This document shows, piece after piece, positions 18,321-28,166 of a stretch of 64,000 nt of DNA. Positions within the stretch are counted from its first letter, which is position 1; each line of letters opens with the position of its first letter. This DNA is from Clostridium swellfunianum. Its GTDB lineage: Bacteria > Bacillota > Clostridia > Clostridiales > Clostridiaceae. The translations under genes and the position numbers were made by a program. The stretch covers positions 4,667,735 to 4,731,734 of the forward strand of contig NZ_JAMOFV010000006.1 in assembly GCF_023656515.1 (NCBI RefSeq), in the 5' to 3' direction. The notes under the pieces are model-generated. The model did not search any database. It was not told the DNA's origin and saw nothing but the letters and a program-made list of their open reading frames with translations.

Positions 18321-20195
18321 TTAATTGTTTTCTTTAGCTTTGCTAAAATAATCTACTATACACTGAGCTGCCTTTTTATCTATTGACTCGGTCTCAATAA
18401 GCTCCTCAAAAGAAGCATTTTTGATTTTTTCGATACTTCCAAACTTTTGGAGCAAAGCTTTTCTTCTTCTCTCGCCAACATTTGGTATATCCTCCAGCAC
18501 AGAGTGAAGCACTCTTTTGTCTCTTAAGCTTCTGTGGTAGGTTATTGCAAATCTATGAACTTCATCTTGAACTCTTGTAATAAGGTGCATAGCATTTGAG
18601 CTTGAGCGCATAAACACCTCATTATTATTATATATTAAACCTCTAGTATTGTGCTTGTCATCTTTAACCATACCGCAAACCGGTATATCTATGTTAAGAC
18701 TTTGCAGCACCTCTAGAGCTATATTTACTTGACCTTTTCCACCATCCATCATAATTAAATCAGGAAATACGCAAAACTTTCCTGCGCTAAGCTCTAAGTT
18801 TCTTTCCTTAATTTTTTCAAGCTCCTCGAGTCCATGCTTAAAGCGCCTTGTTAGTATTTCTCTCATGCTGTCATAGTCGTTAGCGCCTATTACGGATTTT
18901 ATCTTAAAGCGTCTGTAATCGCTGTTTTTAGCCTTGCCGCCTTCAAATACAATCATGCTTCCTACAGAGTCTACACCTTGAATATTTGAAATATCATAGG
19001 CTTCAATTCTAGTTGGAAGCTCCTCAAGCTCCAGTATTTCAGCAAGCTCCTTAAGAGCTGTTCTGTGGATTTCCTTATCCTGCTTAAGCTTGGTTTTAAA
19101 CTGCTCCATAGTAAGCTTTGCATTTTTTGTTACCATTTCTAAAAGGTCTTTTTTATCGCCTCTTTGAGGAACCTTAATCCAAACCTTAGACTCTCTTCTC
19201 ATAGTTAACCACTGCTCTAAAAGCTCAGAATCTTCAGCTTCAGGAACATAAATATTTTTAGGTATAAAGGCTGTTCCACTATAAAATTCTTTAATAAAGT
19301 CAGAAACTATTTCTCCCTTTTCGGTTCCTGCAGTGCTTTCAAGCATATAATGCTCTCTTCCAACTACTTTTCCATCTCTCAGGAAAAATACCATAGCACA
19401 AGTATCCATCTCGTCACTATATATGCTTATGAAATCCTCATCCTCGAAATTACCTATTATTATCTTTTGCTTCTCTACAATCTTTTCAACAGCTGTAATC
19501 TTATCTCTAAAGGCTGCTGCCTTTTCAAATTCAAGATTAATCGCTGCTTCTTCCATCTGCTGTCTTAAATCCTTTACTATATTCTTATCTTTACCCGATA
19601 ATAAGTCTATAATATTTTGAACTGTCTTTCCATAGTTTTCTTTAGTATCCATAGCAGCACAAGGAGCACTGCAGAGCCCTATATGATAGTTAAGGCACGG
19701 TCTTGACTTAACTTCTCCTTCTTTTATGGACATCTTGCAGGTTCTTAGAGGAAATACTTTTTTAATCAAATCCAAGGTTTCATATACAGCACCGTAATCT
19801 GTATAGGGTCCAAAATATTTTGCTCCGTCCTTAGCATGTATTCTAGTCATGAACACTCTAGGGAAATCCTCATTAGTTGTTACCTTTATAAATGGATAGT
19901 GCTTATCATCCTTAAGCAATATGTTGTAACGAGGTCTGTATTTTTTAATAAGGTTGCACTCAAGTATAAGCGCTTCCATTTCCGAATCCGTAACTATATA
20001 TTCAAACTCAGCTATGTTTTTAACCATAGCCTTAACCTTCTCAGAATGATTTTTAGAACTCTGGAAGTATTGTCTTACTCTATTTTTTAAAACCTTAGCT
20101 TTGCCAACATATATAACCTCGCCAAGGGAGTTCTTCATAAGATAAACTCCAGGCTTATCAGGCAAAATCTTAAGCTGATATTCAAAATCAAACAT
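18321..20195 (-). CDS. uvrC: excinuclease ABC subunit C
   Basis: A 624-residue protein: an N-terminal GIY-YIG nuclease (PGVYLMKNSLGEVIYVGKAK near residues 12-31), a cysteine cluster around CxxxxCLNYHIGLCSAPC, a UVR motif near 200-235, an RNase H-like C-terminal nuclease domain (EAYDISNIQG, MIMMDGGKGQ) and a C-terminal helix-hairpin-helix (LEDIPNVGERRRKALLQKFG). It makes the dual incisions in nucleotide excision repair with UvrA and UvrB. The open frame reads 10 codons further up, but ACAGGAGGG is spaced for the ATG at 20195. No LexA box was seen upstream. Confidence 0.97.
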   Translation of the reverse strand: MFDFEYQLKILPDKPGVYLMKNSLGEVIYVGKAKVLKNRVRQYFQSSKNHSEKVKAMVKNIAEFEYIVTDSEMEALILECNLIKKYRPRYNILLKDDKHYPFIKVTTNEDFPRVFMTRIHAKDGAKYFGPYTDYGAVYETLDLIKKVFPLRTCKMSIKEGEVKSRPCLNYHIGLCSAPCAAMDTKENYGKTVQNIIDLLSGKDKNIVKDLRQQMEEAAINLEFEKAAAFRDKITAVEKIVEKQKIIIGNFEDEDFISIYSDEMDTCAMVFFLRDGKVVGREHYMLESTAGTEKGEIVSDFIKEFYSGTAFIPKNIYVPEAEDSELLEQWLTMRRESKVWIKVPQRGDKKDLLEMVTKNAKLTMEQFKTKLKQDKEIHRTALKELAEILELEELPTRIEAYDISNIQGVDSVGSMIVFEGGKAKNSDYRRFKIKSVIGANDYDSMREILTRRFKHGLEELEKIKERNLELSAGKFCVFPDLIMMDGGKGQVNIALEVLQSLNIDIPVCGMVKDDKHNTRGLIYNNNEVFMRSSSNAMHLITRVQDEVHRFAITYHRSLRDKRVLHSVLEDIPNVGERRRKALLQKFGSIEKIKNASFEELIETESIDKKAAQCIVDYFSKAKENN

Positions 20196-20241
20196 AGGTT
20201 TCCCTCCTGTATATCTCCGCAGCACATAATAATGTTAGAGC

Positions 20242-20545
20242 AGGCTGTAGGATAAAGACCTTAGGGCTTTGTGTGGAATATAATATTTGACTTGGTGATT
20301 CCTTTGCGTATGTTCTAAGGCTTGCGCTGCTTAAAAGCTAAGAGCCTCTAGGAATTCGCATAAACTATTTTTGCTTAAAAAGCTTTAAGTTCATAAACAA
20401 CTTTAGTAACCTTAAGATGCTTTTGGTGAGCTCAGAAGAGAGACTCTAAGCTTTTAAGCAGCACTTCGCCAAGAACATGGGCAAAGCCCTCAATCAAGTT
20501 CAAATATTATTTTCCACACCTGCCCTGGTTCTTTATCCCCAGCCT
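20242..20545. repeat. giant-hairpin element E8
   Basis: Imperfect palindrome of about 300 bp: AGGCTGTAGGATAAAG at the left pairs with CTTTATCCCCAGCCT at the right. The arms continue with a TGTGGAA-TATAATATTTGA tract, a TGTTCTAAGGCTTGCG segment facing a GTTCTTGGCGAAG complement, and GCTGCTTAAAAGCT. It shares the same conserved mismatch (TAAGGC against TTGGCG) with elements E1 and E5 but differs in outer arms. Lies upstream of uvrC. Confidence 0.65.
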
Positions 20546-20687
20546 ATGTAGCTTTTGACTGTGCTTTAACTCTTTTAAACCGGTAGGTTTATAAATAATG
20601 CTACACTAAATATTTTCCATATATGTTAAACATAAAGCTGATGAATTATTGCGTTAGCAAGTTCTATTGTAATATATCTGCTTAGGG

Positions 20688-20760
20688 TCTATCTAGATAT
20701 CTTCTTATCAAGATATCGCGATATCATGAAATCACGATAAGAAGATATCTTGATATATTC
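20688..20760. repeat. GATATC palindromic module, copy 1
   Basis: A dense palindromic block with AGATATCTTCTTATC at one end, GATATCGCGATATC in the middle and GATAAGAAGATATCT at the other. Inverted relative to two near-identical copies at 48417-48483 and 52936-53003. Embedded between giant hairpins E8 and E9. Confidence 0.75.
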
Positions 20761-20830
20761 TTATATTCTTACGATTTTGCATAGTTTTATTTACAAACCT
20801 ATTGGTTTAAAGATTATAAACGTAACAAAA

Positions 20831-21142
20831 CTGCATAGGCTTGCTTTAAAGCTCGCAGGGAGGTATGGAAAATTAAATATGGACTTGATTGAGAGCTTTG
20901 CCCATGTTCTTGGTAAAGTGAAGTCATAAGACTTAGAGCTTCTCTTCTGAGCTAACCAAAAGTTTTTATGCTCACCGCATTTTGTATGGTGATATTTATT
21001 CTTTGCGTAACTGAAGTTAAAGCGAATTCTTAGAAGCTCTTAGTCTTGTGGCTTCACGAACCTTAGAACATACGCAAAGCAATCACTAAGTACATATTTA
21101 ATTTTCCATACAGAGCCCTGCGGGCTTTAAAGCATAGCCTGC
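20831..21142. repeat. giant-hairpin element E9
   Basis: Imperfect palindrome of about 310 bp. GCTTTAAAGCTCGCAGGG at the left faces CCCTGCGGGCTTTAAAGC at the right; the arms continue with TATGGAAAATTAAATATG on both sides and a GTTCTTGG / GTTCTAAGG mismatch pair. Related to E8 through the segment GCTTTGCCCATGTTCTTGG. The whole 20196-21181 spacer is filled by E8, the GATATC module and E9 and holds no gene. Confidence 0.65.
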
Positions 21143-21181
21143 ATATATTTTTATGAATTTGCCTAGCCTGTGCTAACGTTA

Positions 21182-21784
21182 TTACATAATCAATGGTATT
21201 TTATATACAACATAAGCAAGACCAATTGCTACTAGTAGAAATTCTACAAAGTTTCCAAGCTTGCTGCCTACTCTATAGGTGATGGGCAGCTTTACCTTCT
21301 TATTCCTAAAGGGATAAAAAAGTGGTACTCCCCTGTTTGTTAGCATATCACATAACAGATGAGTTCCATAGCCTAAAATAAAATGTGTTGTTATAGTATT
21401 TAAATTATACTTGCTGCCTATATACCCAGCAATAAAGCTGAAGGTTATAAGTCCAAGCAAACTATGTGTCAGACCTTCTCTATGGGATGAGAATCCAACT
21501 GCAATAAGCGCTGCGCCTAAAGCCTTGTAGGCAGGCTGATTTGTATACAAATAATCAAAATATAAAACTATTATACCACTACATAAATATAATGTAACTT
21601 TTGCAGCCTTATTTTTGAAAGGCAATATATACCTGTTGATTATACTTTTCGGGTGATCTATATCAGGCAGAAGAGATGCTAACAGCACCACTCCTAAACC
21701 AAAATAACTAAAGCCACCGGGAAGCCTGTCGCTAAGAGCTACATAAGTAGCCAAGCCTATCCCTGCATGAGTTTTTCCATTCAT
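21182..21784 (-). CDS. YdjM-family membrane-bound metal-dependent hydrolase
   Basis: A 200-residue membrane protein starting MNGKTHAGIGLATYVALS, the signature of the YdjM/DUF457 family, with four to five hydrophobic segments. Conserved metal-ligand candidates are His6, LLPDIDHPKS near 40-49, the SSHREGLTHSLLG block near 100-112 and GYGTHLLCDMLTNRGVPLFYP near 138-158. In E. coli YdjM is LexA-controlled; whether that holds here is open. Its own function is poorly known, possibly a phospholipase-like membrane hydrolase. Confidence 0.88.
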   Translation of the reverse strand: MNGKTHAGIGLATYVALSDRLPGGFSYFGLGVVLLASLLPDIDHPKSIINRYILPFKNKAAKVTLYLCSGIIVLYFDYLYTNQPAYKALGAALIAVGFSSHREGLTHSLLGLITFSFIAGYIGSKYNLNTITTHFILGYGTHLLCDMLTNRGVPLFYPFRNKKVKLPITYRVGSKLGNFVEFLLVAIGLAYVVYKIPLIM

Positions 21785-21852
21785 ATTTTCTCCTATTATA
21801 TTTTAACGATTAATTTTTCATATTTAAGAGGGTGGCTTTAAAAATATGCATT

Positions 21853-22087
21853 GTTATAAAATAGTGTTGATTTATAGAGGGTAAGTTTCATCTAGGAAGC
21901 AGTTCGCTGCAATAAGAAAGTCTAAGCTTTCCTTTGTTTTGAAGTCCTAACCCCTCTAAACTCGTTTCACTTCGAACAGTAGAGGGGTCTTAACGGACTT
22001 CAAAAGCCGGAAAGCTAAGGCTTTCTAAATTTCGCTCAATAACTTCTACGATAAAACTTACCCTCTATATCAACACTATTTTATAAC
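21853..22087. repeat. giant-hairpin element E6 (second subfamily)
   Basis: A palindrome with perfect ends GTTATAAAATAGTGTTGA (21853-21870) and its complement (22070-22087). Middle arms hold GTTCGCTGCA opposite a complement of ATTGAGCGAA, a conserved internal mismatch. The tip is a hairpin ACCCCTCT/AGAGGGGT enclosing AAACTCGTTTCACTTCGAA. E7 at 54511-54761 has the same layout with unrelated stem sequences. A half copy of one outer arm lies at 41855-41915. Confidence 0.75.
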
Positions 22088-22096
22088 ATTTACAAA

Positions 22097-22140
22097 TAAA
22101 AAAGCCAAGTATCGTCAAATTCCTACAAATACTCGGCTTT
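22097..22140 (-). terminator. terminator after the penicillin-binding protein gene
   Basis: AAAGCCGAGTAT pairs with ATACTTGGCTTT (one mismatch) and is followed on the minus strand by TTTTTTATTTG, about 40 bases beyond the PBP stop. Confidence 0.8.
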
Positions 22141-22177
22141 ATTATATCATAGAACACACGTTCACTCTACGCGAACA

Positions 22178-23599
22178 CTACTTTTTTATTGCTGTTTTCA
22201 TTACTTGGCCCGCAATTTTAGCTGCTGCCTTTCCTCCAACTCCGCCTTCCTCTACAATTACTGCTACAGCTATCTGAGGATTGTCGTAAGGAGCAAAGCC
22301 TATGAACCAAGCATGAGGGTTTTTGCTTTCAACATGGTCTGCGGTTCCGGTTTTTCCTGCTGCAGTTATTCCTGAAACTTCTGCTGCGCCTCCGGTTCCA
22401 TTAGTTACTACAGCTCTCATTAAATCCTGCATTATTTTTGCATTATCCTTTGAAATAAACTCTCCATTTTTTTCAGGCTGTATAGTTTTAATTGCTTTTC
22501 CCTTGCTGTCCATTACCTGCTGAACAAGATAAGGCTTCATCATTACACCATTATTTGCAACAGTTGCAGCTACCAAAGCCATTTCCATAGGTGTTGCCAA
22601 AACCTCTGCCTGCCCTATGGCGCTTTGAGCTATATTGCCTTTTTCATAGTTTTTATAGGTTGGAAATTTGCTGTTTTCTATAGTTATACCATCGGTAGGA
22701 GTATTCTTATTAAAGAAAAATTTCTCTGCTGTGGCTCTAAGCTTATCATTTCCAAGCTCTAGTCCAAGGTTTCCAAAGAAAACATTGCTGGAATGATAAA
22801 AAGCTTCCTTAAAATCAATGTTTCCAAGCACTTCTCCATTGTAATTGCTTAAGGATTCCTTTTGGTTAAATACAAGCTTTCCTTTATCCTCAAACTTTCT
22901 TGTGGTTATTCCCTTAATATTTTCAAGAGCACTTATTGCTGTAACTGCTTTGAAGGTTGAGCCAGGCGGATATAAACCTCCAGTAGCTCTATTTATTAAT
23001 GGATGATTTGCCTTGTCATTTTGAAGGTTATCCCAAATTTCATTTAAGTTATTAGGATCGTAGGAAGGCTTAGACACCATTGCTAAAACTTCTCCTGTTT
23101 TAGGATTCAAAGCAACTACTGCTCCTCTATTATTTCCAAGCATATCATAGGCAGTCTTTTGAACATTTATATCCAATGTAGTTTTTAAATTATGTCCAAT
23201 TTTTTCTTCCTCTTTGCCTTTATTTTTTATAAGCTGAACTAAATTTACACTTTCAGCTCCCATAAGCTCTGTATCATATTTTCTTTCCAAGCCTGTTAAA
23301 CCGTATTTTATATCTACATACCCAAGAGCGTGAGCAAAAACTTCTCCAGCAGTATAGGTTCTTTTTTGAGTTTCTGTATTTACTCTCTCGCTCTTTGTTA
23401 AAGCAGTCATATTTCTATCGTAAATGGTACCTCTAAGCACTTCATTTCTAATTGCCCAAAGCCTTCTATTATATGGACTTTTGGCAACCTCTTCAGACTT
23501 GTAGAACTCAAAATAGGTTATATAGGAAATAATGGCTATGAAGCATAGCAGAAATACGAAAAATACTTTTTTTATGTTAGATGATATATCATTTTGCAT
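22178..23599 (-). CDS. penicillin-binding protein, class B transpeptidase (PbpA/FtsI-like)
   Basis: A 474-residue bitopic protein: one N-terminal membrane anchor at about residues 10-30, a short pedestal domain, then a transpeptidase domain with GGLYPPGSTFKAVTAI (active-site SxxK), YHSSNVFF (SxN) and AAGKTGTADHVE (KTG). It cross-links peptidoglycan and pairs with the FtsW-family glycosyltransferase encoded just upstream. The open frame extends into the upstream gene, but GGAGAGTGA is spaced for ATG at 23599, 4 bases after that gene's stop. Confidence 0.93.
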   Translation of the reverse strand: MQNDISSNIKKVFFVFLLCFIAIISYITYFEFYKSEEVAKSPYNRRLWAIRNEVLRGTIYDRNMTALTKSERVNTETQKRTYTAGEVFAHALGYVDIKYGLTGLERKYDTELMGAESVNLVQLIKNKGKEEEKIGHNLKTTLDINVQKTAYDMLGNNRGAVVALNPKTGEVLAMVSKPSYDPNNLNEIWDNLQNDKANHPLINRATGGLYPPGSTFKAVTAISALENIKGITTRKFEDKGKLVFNQKESLSNYNGEVLGNIDFKEAFYHSSNVFFGNLGLELGNDKLRATAEKFFFNKNTPTDGITIENSKFPTYKNYEKGNIAQSAIGQAEVLATPMEMALVAATVANNGVMMKPYLVQQVMDSKGKAIKTIQPEKNGEFISKDNAKIMQDLMRAVVTNGTGGAAEVSGITAAGKTGTADHVESKNPHAWFIGFAPYDNPQIAVAVIVEEGGVGGKAAAKIAGQVMKTAIKK

Positions 23600-23603
23600 T
23601 AAA

Positions 23604-24803
23604 TCACTCTCCTTCAGATATCTTTTGCACCAAGCCAAGGGCGCAGAAGGTAAACAGCATGGAGGTTCCACCATAGCTTACTAGAGGCAGGGTTATTCCT
23701 GTTAGAGGTATTAAATTTATAACTCCTCCAAGTATAACCATGGCTTGCGAGGCTATTATTGCGCTGTAGCCCACCGCAATAAGTCTTGAAAAGTTATTTT
23801 CAACGTAAACCGCTGCTCTCATACTTCTATAAAATAAAAGGAAGTATATAATTATTAATCCTAAGCCTGTTACAAGCCCAAGCTCCTCGCAGATTACTGT
23901 AAAGATAAAGTCTGATTCTCTTACTGGTATATATTGAGGATATCCAAAACCAAAGCCTTTTCCAAAAAGTCCGCCCCAAGCTATAGCAATTAGGGATTGA
24001 ACTATTTGAAGACCTTGTTCATTAGCATAAGGCCATGGATCCTTCCAAATCATAACCCTAGTTCTTACATGACCGAAAAGCTTGTAGCTTATTAACCCTC
24101 CAAGTATAAACAACGCTAAACAAGCTACAACATATTTAGCCTTTGAGGTTGCAATATAAAGCATAGTTACAGACAATGCAAATATTATTAGAGCAGTTCC
24201 AAGGTCCCTTTGAAGCATCATGAAGCCTAGACATACCATAACAACAGCTGCTGGTTCTATCAAACTTTTAAAGTCCTTGTAGTCCTTTAAAACAGAAGCT
24301 AGGTAAGCAACCAAAAAAAGCTTTCCAAATTCCGTTGGCTGAAAACTAAAGCCTCCAATTATAATCCAGTTCTTAGCGCCACCTCTAACAGTTCCAAAAA
24401 CCAAGGCCATTGACATAAGCGCCAAGGTCATTCCCAAGTATATATACCTGTATTTTTGAAACCTTTTTAAATCCGGAAGCAGAACAACAATAACTATGTA
24501 GCCTGCAACACCTAGTGCAAACCACATAACCTGTTTTATTGCCAAGTCAGTCCTTATTCTGTAAAGCGTCGATATGCCAATAACAGATAAAATACTTGCA
24601 AATATAAAAATATATTTATCTCCATCAGGATAAAATTTTCTTATTATAAAGTGTGAATATGCAATTAAAACAATTATTATTACTGAAATAACTATCGCGC
24701 CCTTATCAAAAGGCGGCTTTATAAGTGCCAGATTAACAAAACATATCAGGCACAAGAAATAAGTAAATCTTAAAAGCTTCTTCTCGTCTCTTATACTGTC
24801 CAC
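23604..24803 (-). CDS. FtsW/RodA/SpoVE-family peptidoglycan glycosyltransferase
   Basis: A 399-residue protein with about ten membrane segments. Family motifs: GGAKNWIIIGGFSFQPTEFGKLFLVAYLASVLKD (catalytic Asp region), RDLGTALI, and PYANEQGLQIVQSLIAIAWGGLFGKG followed by VRESDFIFTVICEELG. It polymerises lipid II with its partner class B PBP. GTG start, 8 bases after the FHA gene. The three-gene group FHA-ftsW-pbp is a common clostridial operon distinct from the main division cluster. Confidence 0.94.
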   Translation of the reverse strand: MDSIRDEKKLLRFTYFLCLICFVNLALIKPPFDKGAIVISVIIIVLIAYSHFIIRKFYPDGDKYIFIFASILSVIGISTLYRIRTDLAIKQVMWFALGVAGYIVIVVLLPDLKRFQKYRYIYLGMTLALMSMALVFGTVRGGAKNWIIIGGFSFQPTEFGKLFLVAYLASVLKDYKDFKSLIEPAAVVMVCLGFMMLQRDLGTALIIFALSVTMLYIATSKAKYVVACLALFILGGLISYKLFGHVRTRVMIWKDPWPYANEQGLQIVQSLIAIAWGGLFGKGFGFGYPQYIPVRESDFIFTVICEELGLVTGLGLIIIYFLLFYRSMRAAVYVENNFSRLIAVGYSAIIASQAMVILGGVINLIPLTGITLPLVSYGGTSMLFTFCALGLVQKISEGE

Positions 24804-24811
24804 TATATCAC

Positions 24812-25246
24812 CTATCCTATAACTTTAAATACAGCACTTCCAACTTCAATTTCGTCTCCAACTTTTAATATAACTCTTTCTTCAAGTCTTTGTTCATTAA
24901 CCTTTGTTCCGTTTGTACTTCCTAAATCCTCAAGCATGTAGTCAGTGTTTCTTAGGAAGATTCTTACATGGTTTCCTGAAACAAATTGGTCTTCAAGCAC
25001 AAGATTATTAGTATTCTTTCTTCCTATGGTTAATTCTCCATGTATAGGCACAATAGAGCCTTCTTTTAGATTTGGATTTTGCCCTGCTTCTATAACCTCA
25101 AGGCCAAAAGCTTTCTTTTTTGCAGGTTTCTTTTTCTCTCCGCCTTTTATGTCCTTGTACATTATTCTCAGCGCTAAAAATATAATTATGTAGACAACCG
25201 CCATTATTGCAAATCTTAAAACTGTGGACAATCTACTAAAGTCCAA
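24812..25246 (-). CDS. membrane-anchored FHA-domain protein
   Basis: A 144-residue protein with one N-terminal membrane helix (about 10-30), a lysine-rich linker (KGGEKKKPAKKKA) and a C-terminal FHA domain with the phospho-threonine binding pattern LTIGRKNTNNLVLEDQFVSGNHVRI and LEDLGSTNGTKVN. It probably recruits Ser/Thr-phosphorylated partners to the FtsW/PBP complex. TTG start, with AAAGGGGTG before it. First gene of the FHA-ftsW-pbp operon. Confidence 0.93.
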   Translation of the reverse strand: MDFSRLSTVLRFAIMAVVYIIIFLALRIMYKDIKGGEKKKPAKKKAFGLEVIEAGQNPNLKEGSIVPIHGELTIGRKNTNNLVLEDQFVSGNHVRIFLRNTDYMLEDLGSTNGTKVNEQRLEERVILKVGDEIEVGSAVFKVIG

Positions 25247-25267
25247 TTAAAACACCCCTTTGAAATC

Positions 25268-25322
25268 AATAAATAAGGTAAGATTATCGTAATCATTATA
25301 CTCTAATCTTACCTTATTTATT
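25268..25322 (-). terminator. long perfect stem-loop after uvrA
   Basis: AATAAATAAGGTAAGATTA (25268-25286) and its exact complement (25304-25322) form a 19-bp stem around a 17-base loop, reaching into the uvrA stop codon. On the minus strand it ends TTATTTATTGATTT. It serves as the uvrA terminator and insulates the FHA operon. Confidence 0.75.
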
Positions 25323-28143
25323 ATAACATTCTTTTTAAATATTGTCCTGTATAGGATTTTTCTACAGCAGCTATTTCCTCTGGGGTTCCTGAAGCTAGTA
25401 TAGTACCGCCCTTTTCCCCGCCTTCAGGACCTAAATCTATAATATGGTCAGCACACTTTATAACATCAAGATTATGCTCGATAACTACTACAGTGTTGCC
25501 GCCATCGGTAAGTCTTTGAATTATCTTTATAAGCCTGCTTACGTCATCTATATGAAGTCCTGTAGTTGGCTCATCAAGGATATATAAAGTCTTTCCTGTA
25601 CCCCTTTTTGAAAGCTCGTAGGCTAACTTAATTCTTTGAGCCTCTCCTCCTGAAAGCTGAGTAGAAGGCTGGCCAAGTTTTACATAGCTAAGCCCAACAT
25701 CCATTAAGGTTTGAAGCTTATTTTTTAATCTTGGCAGATTTTCAAAGAAGTGCAGTGCTTCTTCTACTGTCATATTAAGAATCTCATCTATATTTTTGCC
25801 TTTGTACTTAACCTCAAGAGTTTCTCTGTTGTATCTCTTACCCTTGCAAACCTCGCAAGGTACATAAACATCAGATAAAAACTGCATTTCAATTTTTATA
25901 ATTCCATCACCGCTGCAGGCCTCACAGCGTCCACCCTTAACATTAAAGCTGAATCTTCCAGGCTTGTAGCCTCTCATTCTAGATTCGGAAGTAGTTGAAA
26001 ATACTTCTCTTATAAGGTCAAACAAACCTGTATAGGTTGCTGGATTTGAACGTGGTGTTCTTCCTATTGGACTTTGGTCAATATCAATTATCTTGTCTAT
26101 ATTTTCTACTCCTAAAATATCCTTGTGCTTTCCAGGCATATCTTTAGAGTTGTTTAATTTTTTATTTAAGCCCTTATAAAGTATTTCATTTACAAGAGTA
26201 CTCTTACCTGAGCCTGAAACTCCTGTTACAGCTGTAAATACTCCAAGCGGGAATTTAACATTAACATTCTTAAGGTTATTTTCCTTAGCACCGGAAACGG
26301 TTATCCAGTTTCCATTTGACTTTCTTCTTTCCTCTGGAACTTCTATAGTCTTCTTACCGCTTAAATATTGTCCTGTAATTGAGTTTTCGCAGTTTGCAAT
26401 TTCTTCAAGAGTTCCAACTGCAACTACTTCACCGCCATGTTCTCCTGCACCTGGTCCAATATCTACAATGCAGTCAGCTGCTTTCATAGTATCTTCATCG
26501 TGCTCGACTACTACAAGAGTATTTCCTAAGTCTCTTAAATGCTTCAAGGTAGCAATAAGCTTGTCGTTATCCCTTTGGTGAAGTCCTATACTTGGCTCGT
26601 CAAGTATGTATAAAACTCCTACAAGACTTGAACCTATTTGTGTAGCAAGCCTTATTCTCTGTGCTTCTCCACCAGATAAAGTACCTGCATTTCTCCAAAG
26701 GTTTAAATAGTCAAGCCCTACATCTACTAAGAATCTAAGTCTGCTTTTTATTTCCTTTAGTATTTGATTACTTATCATTGTGTCTTTTTCTGAAAGCACT
26801 AAGCTGTCAAGAAAGTCCAATTCGTCCTGTATAGATAAAAGACAAAGCTCATATATATTTTTATTTCCTACAGTTACAGCAAGAGTCTCCGGCTTAAGTC
26901 TTGCTCCCTTACACTTAGGACATGCTGCATCGCTCATGTAGTTTTCTATTTCAGCTTTTATATAATCTGAATTGCTTTCAAAATATCTTCTCTTTAAGCT
27001 ATTTATTACACCTTCAAAAGCGTGATTAAACTCACCTACACCTGATTCTCTTTCATATCTTACCTTAATTTTTTTACCATTTAAGCCGTATAAAAGTATA
27101 TCAACTATATCTCTAGGCAAATCTTGAATTGGTGTATCTAGGCTAAAATCATATTCCTTTGCAAGAGCTTTTAGTACGCTGTAGGTCCAGGAATCATCCT
27201 TGCCGCTTGTGCCGCTCCAAGGCAGTATAGCACCTTCTGCTATGCTCTTAGCTTTATCAGGAATTACTAAATCCTCATCTATCTCCATTAGGGTACCAAG
27301 ACCATCGCAGGCATCGCACTTTCCAAAAGGAGAGTTAAAGGAGAACATTCTTGGCGCAAGCTCTTCTATGCTTATGCCACATTCAGCACAGGCAAATTTC
27401 TCGCTGAAAAGTATATCCTCTCCGCCCATTACATTTACTATAACTAAGCCTTCTGCCTGACCAAGTGCAGTTTCAAGAGAATCAGCAAGTCTGCTTCTTA
27501 TATCCTCTTTAACAACAAGTCTGTCAACTACAGCCTCTATATTGTGCTTCTTAGTCTTTTCCAGCTTTACTTCATCTTCTGTAAGCTCAACAATTTCTCC
27601 ATCTATTCTCGCTCTTACAAAGCCATTCTTTTTTATATTTTCAAGAACCTTTGCATGCTCTCCCTTTTTGCCTCTTATAACAGGTGCAAGAATTTGAAGC
27701 TTTGTTCTTTCAGGCATTTCCATAATCTTGTCAACCATTTGGTCTATAGTCTGCTGCTTTATTTCTTTTCCGCACTTAGGGCAGTGAGGAATACCAATTC
27801 TAGCATACAGCAGTCTTAAATAATCATATATTTCAGTAACAGTTCCAACAGTTGAACGTGGATTTCTGCTTGTAGTTTTTTGATCTATAGAAATAGCAGG
27901 GGATAATCCTTCTATATATTCCACATCTGGCTTGTTCATTTGACCTAGGAATTGCCTTGCATAGGCAGAAAGAGATTCTACATATCTTCTCTGGCCCTCT
28001 GCATAAAGTGTATCAAAGGCTAGTGAAGATTTTCCTGAACCTGACAAGCCTGTAAAAACTACAAACTTGTCACGGGGAATTTCCAAAGTTACATTCTTAA
28101 GGTTATGAACTTTTGCACCTTTTATAATAATCTTATCTTTCAT
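25321..28143 (-). CDS. uvrA: excinuclease ABC subunit A
   Basis: A 940-residue UvrA, normal length. Two ABC ATPase modules: Walker [35 protein letters not shown] near residues 33-66 and [20 protein letters not shown] near 640; signature motifs [16 protein letters not shown] and [16 protein letters not shown]; zinc modules [13 protein letters not shown]...CDACDG and CEACSGDG...CEVCKG. It recognises DNA damage and loads UvrB. AAGGAG precedes the ATG, 23 bases after uvrB, so the two are co-transcribed from the LexA-controlled promoter. Confidence 0.98.
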   Translation of the reverse strand: MKDKIIIKGAKVHNLKNVTLEIPRDKFVVFTGLSGSGKSSLAFDTLYAEGQRRYVESLSAYARQFLGQMNKPDVEYIEGLSPAISIDQKTTSRNPRSTVGTVTEIYDYLRLLYARIGIPHCPKCGKEIKQQTIDQMVDKIMEMPERTKLQILAPVIRGKKGEHAKVLENIKKNGFVRARIDGEIVELTEDEVKLEKTKKHNIEAVVDRLVVKEDIRSRLADSLETALGQAEGLVIVNVMGGEDILFSEKFACAECGISIEELAPRMFSFNSPFGKCDACDGLGTLMEIDEDLVIPDKAKSIAEGAILPWSGTSGKDDSWTYSVLKALAKEYDFSLDTPIQDLPRDIVDILLYGLNGKKIKVRYERESGVGEFNHAFEGVINSLKRRYFESNSDYIKAEIENYMSDAACPKCKGARLKPETLAVTVGNKNIYELCLLSIQDELDFLDSLVLSEKDTMISNQILKEIKSRLRFLVDVGLDYLNLWRNAGTLSGGEAQRIRLATQIGSSLVGVLYILDEPSIGLHQRDNDKLIATLKHLRDLGNTLVVVEHDEDTMKAADCIVDIGPGAGEHGGEVVAVGTLEEIANCENSITGQYLSGKKTIEVPEERRKSNGNWITVSGAKENNLKNVNVKFPLGVFTAVTGVSGSGKSTLVNEILYKGLNKKLNNSKDMPGKHKDILGVENIDKIIDIDQSPIGRTPRSNPATYTGLFDLIREVFSTTSESRMRGYKPGRFSFNVKGGRCEACSGDGIIKIEMQFLSDVYVPCEVCKGKRYNRETLEVKYKGKNIDEILNMTVEEALHFFENLPRLKNKLQTLMDVGLSYVKLGQPSTQLSGGEAQRIKLAYELSKRGTGKTLYILDEPTTGLHIDDVSRLIKIIQRLTDGGNTVVVIEHNLDVIKCADHIIDLGPEGGEKGGTILASGTPEEIAAVEKSYTGQYLKRML

Positions 28144-28166
28144 CGTTTCTCCTTCCGTTAAGCAAA

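Noticed and set aside
22152-22163. GAACACACGTTC, an exact LexA-box match
   Set aside because: It lies between the PBP stop and its terminator, upstream of no start codon at a sensible distance. About one match is expected by chance in this length, and element E6 separates it from ydjM.
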